Shown: piece by piece, positions 19,101 through 25,857 of the stretch
How positions within the stretch are numbered: position 1 is the stretch's first letter
Layout: each line of letters starts with the position of its first letter
Source: Halomonas sp. LBP4
GTDB taxonomy: Bacteria > Pseudomonadota > Gammaproteobacteria > Pseudomonadales > Halomonadaceae
Reading direction: 5' to 3'
DNA length: 64,000 nt
Assembly (NCBI RefSeq): GCF_003202205.1
Contig: NZ_PDOG01000005.1
Span: 185,393 to 249,392 of the forward strand
Notes under the pieces: model-generated
Database searches by the model: none
What the model was told of the DNA's origin: nothing
The model's input: the letters and a program-made list of their open reading frames with translations, nothing else
Translations under genes and position numbers: made by a program

Positions 19101-19855
19101 TCCCGCAGATGAGTGACTACGCCGGGACTGTCAGCGAAGAAGTGGCACTCGCCGCAGTCGGTCGGGCGAACGGCGACAACTCGCATTACGAGTCCCTCTC
19201 CCCGGCCGACCAGGGCCGGGTGTTGCTGGCCGAGGCCGCCACCAACATCCAGGGAGCAGAGTACCGGGATGTCACCCAGGAACAACAGCAGCAGGCCTTC
19301 GAGGCCATGGTGACCCGGGCAGAACACGAGTTTGGCCTTAGCCAGGCTACGTCACAGTATTATGCCGCCCAGTTTGTCGATGGCGAAGGGTCCAATCGCT
19401 ACCGTGAGCATGGTCAGGAAGCGCTTCGCGCCGAGTACATGCACAACACCGGCAAGACTCCGGAGCAGCTCACCGAGCAAGACGAGAAGAACATCGAGAG
19501 CATCGGAGCTCGAATCGAGAATGCCGCCTTGGCAGATGGACACGCCGATTCGGTCCTGGCACCGGTGGATCGTTTCTATGACCTCCACACGGGAGGGGCG
19601 GCCTTCGGACAGGGGCACAGTGACGTTCAAATTGAGCCACTGGAGCAAGCCCCGGCACCGGCGCAGCCTGCAGCGCCTGCTCCATCCAACCCGGCTCCCG
19701 CCGAGCCCCAGCCAGCTGGTCGGGAAGAACCCACCGAGTCGATGCAACCGAAGTACCTCGACCCGAATGCACCGTCCACCACTGGCGGAGAGAACGAGCT
19801 GGTGCTGCCGACCGCATCAGCATCGGACGGCAGTTCGGACAGTCGCTCGGGCTAG
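16184..19855 (+). CDS. traG: Mating-pair stabilisation protein TraG
   Basis: A 1223-residue inner-membrane protein. The ATG at 16184, directly after the traH stop, opens with MFTIYSIGDSAFLEQILIAI, as in TraG-N family proteins. Membrane segments lie at about residues 30-55 and 60-85 and in a second cluster at 350-460. The long C-terminal half (residues 480 on) is hydrophilic, Gln/Ser-rich and probably periplasmic, ending in a Pro-rich tail. TraG takes part in pilus assembly and mating-pair stabilisation, and in entry exclusion through TraS-like partners in related systems. No exclusion gene is evident next to it, though the small membrane protein downstream on the other strand is a candidate. 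Confidence 0.9.
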   Translation: MFTIYSIGDSAFLEQILIAISMITGTGDFEQMVGVGLLIGVLIMAFQSLFQGGQKIPFQQILVCWIIYACAFGPSSTVVIEDAYTGDARVVANVPVGVGAAGGIISNVGYSITRMFETGYGPIAPGITNSYFADALKLLNDARRSLADPEVFQALNEANGGGYVNIRQSIMNYIQECTLLKIDRGEVTIDELMRTHITPAMRFNSAVYGTQIYDTPGNQNGSYYNCSDGHLVLEAMLDKTNDSQVQQAVSTVLSRDPTYMSASGQINDAMQALGIAASSAQNYMKTAIIEPLYYDAASGKYQEMRDYTSAIMVNQAIQQRNTQWAAEQSMFMSIVRPMLTFIEGFVYAITPFMAFLIVLGGFGIKLVSKYGQMLLWTQLWMPVLSIVNLFLYMSASNEMASYSMDTMGLYSFYALDRSSDILENWIATGGMLAAATPILTLVLVTGSSYAMTSLAGRMQGADHVNEKQSTPDAMTNGAVMANMPSATQDPTSGLRATGADQAVGSMKIGSQLSSSLQSAEQHMESAQQKFGASLSNAITAGGNQTQSYERMSSLGSTVSSMGGQSSTAISEAAADFRQQYGIDAKHQSAIEGAMTVSASGGGGLSLPAGLFSAGGQVANMTKDSDSNTYSMSQDQVDGFLNKAGFTEQNRAELTQGLTDSFAQANKDQMTATWGAQNASQIQSSAEEASTATQSYSEMQSLGMQFNSDESHGYMYLSNNILDENNPGGREAMSQLQTSMMHAPQSVRAEAAERADVLEDVHGMPSANAQVVAQLEALSNQSNYDTPQEYMGAFNDTLRIVGSATGRDFGAAGDATANQKLADSTPAMDGSVTDDVGSRIQGVGASPSGQTGVAGFQGQAASARPDAGAAVEHNSNVSPVIQSDYDAKTGRVEGAAQGFYQEQVEQRLPDAEHVLNTDAGDPGKAVARQDRLGALLDTAGEAGADFMMNLSGTNPMVLGSIQEKLENGEALENIPQMSDYAGTVSEEVALAAVGRANGDNSHYESLSPADQGRVLLAEAATNIQGAEYRDVTQEQQQQAFEAMVTRAEHEFGLSQATSQYYAAQFVDGEGSNRYREHGQEALRAEYMHNTGKTPEQLTEQDEKNIESIGARIENAALADGHADSVLAPVDRFYDLHTGGAAFGQGHSDVQIEPLEQAPAPAQPAAPAPSNPAPAEPQPAGREEPTESMQPKYLDPNAPSTTGGENELVLPTASASDGSSDSRSG

Positions 19856-19900
19856 CCTGGGGCAACACCCGCAAGGTGTGAAATCAACTACAATCCAACG

Positions 19901-19925
19901 AAAAAGGGAGCCTCCGGGCTCCCTT
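19901..19925. terminator. Bidirectional rho-independent terminator
   Basis: Stem AAGGGAGCC/GGCTCCCTT around a 4-base loop. Read on the minus strand it is followed by a run of T (from the five A at 19901-19905), which suits the minus-strand membrane protein gene that ends at 19950. On the plus strand it could also end traG transcription, with a poorer U-tract. Confidence 0.75.
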
Positions 19926-19949
19926 CACACTTTCGATGGTTGCGGCTGT

Positions 19950-20414
19950 TCAACTTCCACCTATTGGCTCGTCGAGCCCGAGTCGCAAAGCCTTGTCGGT
20001 TGGGTATCCGGTATAGTTGATGCTGTCATCGACCCCGTTCTCCCCCAAGGGCTTGTACTCGCCAACCACCTTCCCACTCAATGCGCCTGACGGCTGGTAG
20101 GTGACGATGAACAGGGATGCCACGGCGAGGAAGGCTACGATACCCCAGCCCAACCACCCGATCTGGCTGAATCCGAACACCGGGAAGGTGTAGGCTAGGG
20201 TCGCAACCATCCCGAGCCAGAAGATGACGGCCCCCCACCGGCTGTAGTGGATGATCTTGGCGATCGCGAGGAAGGCGTGAACGAAGGCGACGAGGCCAAG
20301 AATCGCTGCCAACAGCATCAGACCGGCATCGTTGCTGGAGGCGAAATCCCACACAAACCAGCTCATACCTCCGAAACCAGCAGCGCCGAGCAGGAGCTTG
20401 ATAGTGAGTTCCAT
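19950..20414 (-). CDS. Small multi-pass membrane protein, convergent to traG
   Basis: I take the ATG at 20414, six bases after a GAGG site, giving about 154 residues. Four hydrophobic segments (about residues 5-25, 28-48, 60-80 and 85-105) are followed by a short soluble tail with no known motif. It is expressed alone from a strong-looking promoter (TATAAT) and faces traG. In SXT/IncC-type elements, entry-exclusion proteins (Eex) are small inner-membrane proteins encoded near traG, so that is a reasonable guess, but no sequence feature proves it. Confidence 0.7.
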   Translation of the reverse strand: MELTIKLLLGAAGFGGMSWFVWDFASSNDAGLMLLAAILGLVAFVHAFLAIAKIIHYSRWGAVIFWLGMVATLAYTFPVFGFSQIGWLGWGIVAFLAVASLFIVTYQPSGALSGKVVGEYKPLGENGVDDSINYTGYPTDKALRLGLDEPIGGS

Positions 20415-20453
20415 GGTGCGCACCTCGTGCCGTTGTCCTTATCAGTTGGTTCC

Positions 20454-20481
20454 ATTATACCCCCTCCAGCAAATACGCAAG
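20454..20481 (-). promoter_or_regulatory. Minus-strand promoter of the membrane protein gene
   Basis: On the minus strand: CTTGCG, 16 bases, then a perfect TATAAT, 40 bases before the ATG. The same CTTGCR-N16-TANNNT form recurs before many genes of this element. No CCC-N5-GGG dyad is found upstream, so this one may be constitutive. Confidence 0.7.
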
Positions 20482-20966
20482 CCCCCTCCCCCGCACCCAC
20501 TGCGCTCACGCATACTTGCAAGGCCTCTGAAAATCGCATAGGGTTCCCAGCAGGTATGGTTTCAGAAGCACACGCGGTTCGTCCGTGGCCATGCTCCACC
20601 AGGTATCTGGTTCCCTCCTTGCACCACCTCCGTCTATGCCCCCTGTATAGGCCTGAGACTTCCTTCAGCCGCTCTCTGCGGCATGCCTGATCCAATAGCT
20701 TAACCAGAGATATACGCGGCACTCCTTCGCGTACATGCATACACGATGTTACAAAACCGGGGTTGTTGCAGCCCTTATAGATCCGATAATCCTCATTAGA
20801 ACGAGAATTGGTGCATTCATTCCCACCGACTTCCCGTCCTTTATATCGTGCGTCCTCCGCACACTTAGCCAAAGGCTTAATAACTAAAAAATAACCCGCC
20901 GCTGTCGGGTTAGGCAGGTATTGCCTAGAAAACAGCATACGATCAAGCACTGAAGGGATAAACGAC
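20482..20966. other. Gene-free region upstream of the transglycosylase
   Basis: About 485 bases between divergent promoters. The 201-codon minus-strand frame crossing it has no ribosome site and no family likeness. The only structure I see is a hairpin, TAACCCG/CGGGTTA (20892-20912), followed on the minus strand by a T-rich run (20886-20891), resembling a terminator for leftward transcripts, plus a second small stem TAGGCA/TGCCTA just after it. No clear plus-strand promoter was found. Confidence 0.4.
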
Positions 20967-21623
20967 ATGGCCTATTCCCAGATAGGCAGACAGGCACGCG
21001 CCTTTCTGCAAAACGCAGGCATGACCCCCAGTCGATTGGGAGAAGAAGGCAAGCACCAGGTGGTCCGCCCCCGCCTTGCGACGTCACTTGGTCTCGCGCT
21101 CTCGCTCATGATTCCACCGGGAGCTTTCAGTGATGCTGAGGCATCGCTTGCTGGCACCATGTACGAAGCACCGGCCCTTGAGCATAACCTCGATCCCGTG
21201 TTGCTCTACTCTGTCGCGCTAGCGGAATCTGCTCGAGGTGCCGACAGTCAGTTACAGCCCTGGCCCTACACTCTGCGGGTGCTCACCGAAGCTGGTTTCT
21301 ATGGCCAGTCGCGGGAAGAAGCTACGCAGCAACTGCAGCGCTACCTCCAAAAACACGGTTCAGTGGATATCGGCATCATGCAGGTGAACACTCGTTGGCA
21401 TGGCCATCGTGTCGATGACGTTACCCAGCTCTTGGACCCATCAGTTGGTCTGCGCGTGGGTGCGGAGATATTGCGCGAGTCGATCGACTCTGCGCCAGGC
21501 GATTTGGTGTTGGGTGTTGGTCGCTACCACAACTGGGCCGACGAGGAGCGGGCTCGCAACTACGGTCGACGCATTCTCGCGATTTATCGGAACATCCGTC
21601 GTGTCGTGAGGGTGGCAGAATGA
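20967..21623 (+). CDS. Lytic transglycosylase, VirB1/Slt-like
   Basis: A 218-residue protein of the SLT lysozyme-like fold. The catalytic Glu is E87 in YSVALAESARG, and the family's GxMQxN block appears as DIGIMQVN (about residues 133-140), followed by a GVGRYHN region. A hydrophobic stretch at residues 38-52 may be a membrane anchor or uncleaved signal. Such enzymes cut peptidoglycan so that the mating channel can cross the wall. The stop overlaps the FlhD-like gene (ATGA). In SXT and IncC elements, slt also precedes the setD-setC or acaD-acaC pair, which supports the assignment. Confidence 0.88.
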   Translation: MAYSQIGRQARAFLQNAGMTPSRLGEEGKHQVVRPRLATSLGLALSLMIPPGAFSDAEASLAGTMYEAPALEHNLDPVLLYSVALAESARGADSQLQPWPYTLRVLTEAGFYGQSREEATQQLQRYLQKHGSVDIGIMQVNTRWHGHRVDDVTQLLDPSVGLRVGAEILRESIDSAPGDLVLGVGRYHNWADEERARNYGRRILAIYRNIRRVVRVAE

Positions 21624-22186
21624 GCGGGCTTTCAATGTTTGGATTCGACCAGGATCTCTGGGAGTGGGACCGCACCCTCTGGTATCTCGTCCAGCAGTGC
21701 GCCAACCGCTCACCTGAGGAAACCATCCAAACCTTTGGTATTCAGCCTGAATACGCACCATTGGTAGCAGCCCTCTCACCACGTCAGGTAGAGCGTCTGT
21801 CTTCTGGGGTCATCGCCTCGTTCCAGCCAATATTCGATGAAGCGAGCTTTTTCGATCTGCTGGCAGACCCTTATGACCCCCTATCACTCCTCTCGCACCC
21901 TACGCATGGTCAGCTGGAAGCCCACTTCTGGCTCTTGATCAGCAAGGGTGCCAGCACGAGTCTTGACACAGCCACTTTGCGATATGGTGTCAGCCGGCGG
22001 GTTGCCCAGGCAGCTGGGACGGCGTCTGCCAATCAGCTCCGCCAAATCTCATCGAGGCTGGGTACTGATTTCCGGCTCCGTTTCGCCTCTAGCATTATCG
22101 AAGAAGTCGCCAATGCCAGCCCCCGTCTGGCACTGACAAAGCGGATGGCATATGCCATGAGCAGGTCCGCAGCAATACCAGGATAA
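21620..22186 (+). CDS. FlhD-like subunit of transfer activator (SetD/AcaD-like)
   Basis: A 188-residue protein. Residues 10-75 follow the FlhD pattern: a helix LWYLVQQCANRSPEETIQTFGI, then APLVAALSPRQVERLSSG, matching FlhD's run from NLSYLLLAQ to LTPAQLLKLA. The rest is helical with no known motif and makes it longer than FlhD (about 110 residues). It lies directly before the FlhC-like gene. In SXT (SetDC) and IncC (AcaDC), such pairs form the master activator of transfer genes. Homology is inferred by eye and moderate; the gene order is the stronger argument. Confidence 0.65.
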   Translation: MSGLSMFGFDQDLWEWDRTLWYLVQQCANRSPEETIQTFGIQPEYAPLVAALSPRQVERLSSGVIASFQPIFDEASFFDLLADPYDPLSLLSHPTHGQLEAHFWLLISKGASTSLDTATLRYGVSRRVAQAAGTASANQLRQISSRLGTDFRLRFASSIIEEVANASPRLALTKRMAYAMSRSAAIPG

Positions 22187-22255
22187 CGAAGCAAAAAACT
22201 AAACGCAGATAACGGAAAGATGCCGCTCGAACGGCACGACTGAAGGGTAGAAATC

Positions 22256-22798
22256 ATGCAACTAGGAACAGAGCAGTTCGACCAGGTGGCCATGGCGCGG
22301 GACATGATCATGCGCGGCTATATCAATAATGCTGTTAAACTCGAAACTCAGCTGTCCATGAAAACGATCCGCACGCTGCGATCCAAGCTGACGGCTGAGG
22401 GGCTGGCGAAGAACCCTAGAGGTCGGCAGATCCGTCAGGGGCAGAGCATCATCAAGCGTTCAGAGGATCGCGAAGATGTCACCATTCTGATGCTGGCCTA
22501 TCGCAACTACGGCGGCGAGAATATCCTGATGTCTGTAGACATCAATGCCCTCAACCTGGCCTACGATACATATGTCCTGGTGAAGTCCGAAATCAATCGC
22601 CACCCAGTGGACTTCATCACGATCAACGATGCCTATGGCCTGGCTCAGGAACTGCGTTCCGATGACGCGATGTTCGAGCAGTGTGCATCCTGCGATCTCG
22701 AATACTTCATCTCCATCCGCCAGGAGTGCTCCACCAAGTGCCCTTTCTGCGCAGGCCCCTCGCATGCGATCGCACCGGCAGAATCGGTAGTTGCATGA
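22256..22798 (+). CDS. FlhC-like subunit of transfer activator (SetC/AcaC-like)
   Basis: A 180-residue protein. The N-terminus has an FlhC-type helix-turn-helix (AMARDMIMRGYINNAVKLETQLSMKTIRTLRSKL, outlined at residues 12-45). The C-terminus carries four zinc-binding Cys at 143, 146, 162 and 165, the same arrangement as FlhC (CxxC, about 16 residues, CxxC), preceded by the NDAYGLAQEL helix. With the FlhD-like partner it should bind promoter DNA upstream of transfer genes. The CCC-N5-GGG dyads found at six promoters are candidate sites. A gap of 69 bases separates it from the FlhD-like gene. Confidence 0.8.
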   Translation: MQLGTEQFDQVAMARDMIMRGYINNAVKLETQLSMKTIRTLRSKLTAEGLAKNPRGRQIRQGQSIIKRSEDREDVTILMLAYRNYGGENILMSVDINALNLAYDTYVLVKSEINRHPVDFITINDAYGLAQELRSDDAMFEQCASCDLEYFISIRQECSTKCPFCAGPSHAIAPAESVVA

Positions 22799-22827
22799 CA
22801 TAGCTGCATGATTATCACTGCTGGCCC

Positions 22828-22871
22828 AAGAAAGGGGCGCTGCCAATCGACATTGGCAGCGCCCCTTTCTT
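22828..22871. terminator. Strong bidirectional terminator
   Basis: A 20-base perfect stem around a CGAC loop: the arm begins AAGAAAGGGGCGC and is mirrored by GCGCCCCTTTCTT. A and T runs flank both ends. It separates the converging FlhC-like and parR-like genes and should stop transcription from both sides. Confidence 0.9.
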
Positions 22872-22901
22872 CTCTTTGCTGGGGTCAGGACATCTACCTC
22901 C

Positions 22902-23405
22902 CTAGTCGACAGCGTCATCCTGTGGCGTCAGCATCCCGGCCCGACCCATCAGACGCTGTGAACTGCTGCGTAATGGCTCAGCTCTATCACGCCCTCCATC
23001 GTCATCGTCAGCACTACTGGCGGTCACTGGAGTCTCCGGAGGCTGTTCGTCCGGACGAAGGCGTCTGCCCTCCTCCTCAACCGCCGCCGTCGATGCCTTG
23101 CCCTCCTCGACGGGGCTGGCTGGCTGGGGCTGCGAAGCCTCAGGCTGGGAAGGCGAACTCGCCTGTGCCGCCTTGTGAGAGCTTTTGCGTTTACTTCTGT
23201 TGGGCCGGGGGCCGCTGCCTTTTGCCGCGGCTGCGACAACATCCACCCCGAGAGCCTCAGCGAGCAAGCCCTGCTGAGCCAGTGAACGAAGTCGCTCACA
23301 TCGATCTCTCCTGCCCAGGCTCTCAAGCTCCTGATACAGACTGGGGTGGACCTTCTTGTCGATACGGACGCGACAATTAAGGGCCATAGAGTCGTCTTGA
23401 GCCAT
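22902..23405 (-). CDS. parR: ParR-like partition adaptor protein
   Basis: A 167-residue protein. The first 50 residues look like a ribbon-helix-helix fold (LNCRVRIDKKVHPSLYQELESL then a helix RCERLRSLAQQGLL). The remaining two thirds is Pro/Glu/Ser-rich and probably disordered, suitable for binding the actin-like filament end. It begins 26 bases after the ParM-like gene on the same strand, with a GGAG site before the ATG. ParR would bind the centromere repeats upstream of the operon. The assignment rests on RHH character and operon context. Confidence 0.72.
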   Translation of the reverse strand: MAQDDSMALNCRVRIDKKVHPSLYQELESLGRRDRCERLRSLAQQGLLAEALGVDVVAAAAKGSGPRPNRSKRKSSHKAAQASSPSQPEASQPQPASPVEEGKASTAAVEEEGRRLRPDEQPPETPVTASSADDDDGGRDRAEPLRSSSQRLMGRAGMLTPQDDAVD

Positions 23406-23431
23406 GATCTTCTCCGCGTGGTCAGCCAGCG

Positions 23432-24448
23432 TTATAGTGCGTTAGAGCCAGCAATAAAATAACCGTCAGCAACTGCATGGACATGCTCCTTAGGAACATA
23501 AACTCGCGCCTTACTGAATGCCTCCTTTGCCGCCTCTTGATAAAACGCGGCGCCACCGCCTGCGAGAATCACCACATCAGCAGTAACACCATCGAGACGG
23601 ATTGTATTCTTGAGTTTTTGCACCGCTGTAGATCCCGATTCATAACCTGCGCGGCGCAGATAATCCGCCAACATTACCTTTTCAGACATGTGCATGATAA
23701 AACCACGGCCAAGGCGCACTGCTTTTTCGAGGTTGTGAATCTGTGGAGGTGTTGAATAGTCCCTATGAATCTCGTCGCTCACCCTTTGAAGGATGCGAGA
23801 CATCGCCTCTAGCGAGGTTCCAGCAGATCCGTACCGGATCGCCCCCTCATCAAAGGTCACATAATCAACGCTATAGAATCCGGGGTCGATAACAATGCAG
23901 CGCCCATACTCAATGCGCTCCATGATCTCCGGATCTTCAATGGTGTTTATCGCATGGTAATACGCACCGCCCGGTTGAGGAAGAACTGTCACCTTCTTGA
24001 CGTTGACTGTCTTCTTAGGGGCGATCTGATGCTCCCCCTCTATCATGGCGGACAGCCTGTGCCGGTACTTAACATCCATGAAGTGGTTCACGGGTAGCCC
24101 TGTTACCAAGTGGTCGATCTCATTCATACCAGTCTTGGCAAGCGCCGCGTAGAAAAGCGCCCTATATGGTTTCGAATCTATGTAGTCGTCACCGAGGATT
24201 CGTTCCCAGGAATCCAAGGACGCAGGTTCGACGCCTGCAAAATATATTTCCCCGTCGATCTGAACCTGGATCGGCTTCGCTGCCCCTGCCGCTCCACCAC
24301 CCATGTTGCCGCCTGGGTTATTCGAAAATTGAGCCGTTGGGGCGGCACCAGCAGGCATGATAATGCTCTTCTTAACATCACCCTCCTGGTAGACCATCTT
24401 GACGTTGGAATAGCCGATATCCAGACCTACGACACTGGCACTTGACAT
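23432..24448 (-). CDS. parM: ParM/StbA-like actin-family ATPase
   Basis: A 338-residue actin-like protein. The phosphate-1 loop is LDIGYSNVKMVY (residues 8-19), phosphate-2 is VIDPGFYSVDYV and the adenosine motif is VVILAGGGAAFY near the C-terminus. Such proteins polymerise with ATP and push plasmid copies apart (type II partition). SXT/R391 elements carry a related srpM-srpR system. An uninterrupted Gly/Ala-rich insert at about residues 44-56 is unusual. It is the first gene of the parMR operon, which reads away from the candidate parC repeats. Confidence 0.9.
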   Translation of the reverse strand: MSSASVVGLDIGYSNVKMVYQEGDVKKSIIMPAGAAPTAQFSNNPGGNMGGGAAGAAKPIQVQIDGEIYFAGVEPASLDSWERILGDDYIDSKPYRALFYAALAKTGMNEIDHLVTGLPVNHFMDVKYRHRLSAMIEGEHQIAPKKTVNVKKVTVLPQPGGAYYHAINTIEDPEIMERIEYGRCIVIDPGFYSVDYVTFDEGAIRYGSAGTSLEAMSRILQRVSDEIHRDYSTPPQIHNLEKAVRLGRGFIMHMSEKVMLADYLRRAGYESGSTAVQKLKNTIRLDGVTADVVILAGGGAAFYQEAAKEAFSKARVYVPKEHVHAVADGYFIAGSNAL

Positions 24449-24522
24449 GATAGCTCTCCTCTGAGCAAGTTATGCTTCTACTGCCTTATCGAGTGGTAAG
24501 CACTCGCGCTCTCACACCTCCA

Positions 24523-24551
24523 ACTATATAGGACTCTGAAAATTACGCAAC
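24523..24551 (-). promoter_or_regulatory. Predicted parMR promoter
   Basis: On the minus strand, GTTGCGT at 24551-24545 is followed after about 15 bases by TATATAG. The -35 element abuts the first TCAAAAGCCG repeat (24554), so ParR binding there could repress its own operon, as in other par systems. Confidence 0.6.
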
Positions 24552-24553
24552 AC

Positions 24554-24685
24554 TCAAAAGCCGCTGTGGCATCCATGGAGGGACACTTTGAAACGTTAGT
24601 CAGGACGCTGCAAGGACGTTACACCGTCGTTCAAAAGCCGTTTCAGCCGCCCACCAAGTCACACCCAAGTGGCGCTCAAAAGCCG
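24554..24685. repeat. Candidate parC: three TCAAAAGCCG repeats
   Basis: The 10-mer TCAAAAGCCG is present at 24554-24563, 24631-24640 and 24676-24685, all in the same orientation, immediately upstream of parMR. This position and repeat character fit a ParR-bound centromere. The same motif recurs at 27.9-28.4 kb. Confidence 0.6.
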
Positions 24686-24699
24686 CTCCTGACCCTTAC

Positions 24700-25034
24700 C
24701 GGCCGTGCCAATGTCACTACCTGGACCACGGCATCACCCCCGACCCCGCACTCTGAAGTGAACATAGGAAGACGACCCACGCACCTCCGGCGACGCCAGC
24801 ACCCATCGTCACAGCGCTTTCCAAATGGCTGATATCGATGTGCCCTCCATGGCTATCTACCAACTTGGTAGACATACAAGTAGGTAGTGGCGTTTCTACC
24901 AATAATTGGTAGACTAAGGCTGGCCGTAGCCGAGGGATCTCGATCCGCTGAGAGGTAGAACCGTGCTGTCTACCAAGAGATAGTTATGGGTGGGAAATGG
25001 GCGTCAGCCGCCCCAGCCAAAAAGGGGGTGAAGT
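24700..25034 (+). other. oriT: Candidate origin of transfer (oriT)
   Basis: This gene-free DNA directly upstream of the MobI-like gene holds two close palindromes: CTACCAACTTGGTAG (24857-24871) and CTACCAATAATTGGTAG (24896-24912), and a further half-site CTACCAA at 24970, plus GGTAG half-sites between. In SXT and IncC elements oriT lies just upstream of mobI. The palindromes may instead be operators controlling mobI. No nick site can be recognised by eye. Confidence 0.5.
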
Positions 25035-25574
25035 GTGGTAAGGACTGAGGAGTTGCGACGCGTCACCGAGGAGGGATCGTCCTCTGATGACAACGCGCTG
25101 AAGCTACCAGACATCGGGGCATCGTCTACCACGGCGATCCAGCAGCTCGAGCAGCTGCTCGAACACGAGTTCTATGCGGCTGCAGCTCACGCTCGTCTAA
25201 TCTGCGATGCGTACTGGAGCAACATGCAGGACGAGCTCGCCTCAGGTGCGGAGGACGCGACGCTACAGACACGGGTGCGTGTCATCGACGGGACGTTGCA
25301 GGCGGTCTGGATGCGAGCGACAGGACCGGCGCGATCGGGCCCTTCGAAAGGCCGGTATTATGCTAAGCAGCTGCCGAAGGGTACGGCCAGCAATAATCCA
25401 AACTACAGCAAGGCAACATTTACCCGCTGCCCTTCCTGGGAAAAGGAACTAGCGGAGTATGTCGAGGGGCATTACGCGAAACAGCGTGAGCGGGCAATGA
25501 TACTCACCCAGATGCGCCGATTGATGCGACGCTACAAGAAGGTTGTTGACCAGAGCTACGAAGATTACAAATAG
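25035..25574 (+). CDS. MobI-like oriT-associated transfer protein
   Basis: A 179-residue protein starting at GTG 25035 after an AGGGGGTGAA site. The C-terminal half resembles MobI of SXT/IncC: a basic segment (GRYYAKQLPKG), a short Tyr/Phe stretch, then PSWEKELAEYVEGHYAKQRERAMILTQMRRLMRRYKK in outline at residues 132-170. MobI is an auxiliary factor needed at oriT alongside the relaxase TraI. Position next to palindromic DNA and beside a partition locus fits. I recognise the family by pattern only, so moderate confidence. Confidence 0.62.
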   Translation: MVRTEELRRVTEEGSSSDDNALKLPDIGASSTTAIQQLEQLLEHEFYAAAAHARLICDAYWSNMQDELASGAEDATLQTRVRVIDGTLQAVWMRATGPARSGPSKGRYYAKQLPKGTASNNPNYSKATFTRCPSWEKELAEYVEGHYAKQRERAMILTQMRRLMRRYKKVVDQSYEDYK

Positions 25575-25590
25575 GATGAGGGTGAATGAC

Positions 25591-25857
25591 ATGTCGAAGT
25601 ATCGCACTGCATCGTCACCACATAGCGTTTCAGCGACAGCGATTGCCAGAACATCTGGGAATACAGGTGGCATGTCAGTTCATCGAGAAATGAACATTGA
25701 GGCAGGTAACCGCGAACATGCTCGATTCGACGCAGAGGTTCGTCGTTACATGCAGGATGGTGCTTCATCTAATCTCAAGCACCGTCGTTTCATGACATTG
25801 GTCACAGGTGCTGCTGTCAGCATTCTGGGTATCGTATTTGTCACGACTATGCTTTGA
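25591..25857 (+). CDS. Small tail-anchored membrane protein
   Basis: The ATG at 25591 follows GAGGGTG by six bases and gives 88 residues. The N-terminal 65 are polar and the last 20 (VTGAAVSILGIVFVTTML) form one transmembrane helix at the very C-terminus. It follows mobI by 16 bases and probably shares its transcript. No family is recognised. Confidence 0.6.
   Translation: MSKYRTASSPHSVSATAIARTSGNTGGMSVHREMNIEAGNREHARFDAEVRRYMQDGASSNLKHRRFMTLVTGAAVSILGIVFVTTML

Noticed and set aside
20363..20968. A 201-codon minus-strand frame
   Set aside because: It covers the promoter of the membrane protein gene, has no ribosome site and no family likeness.
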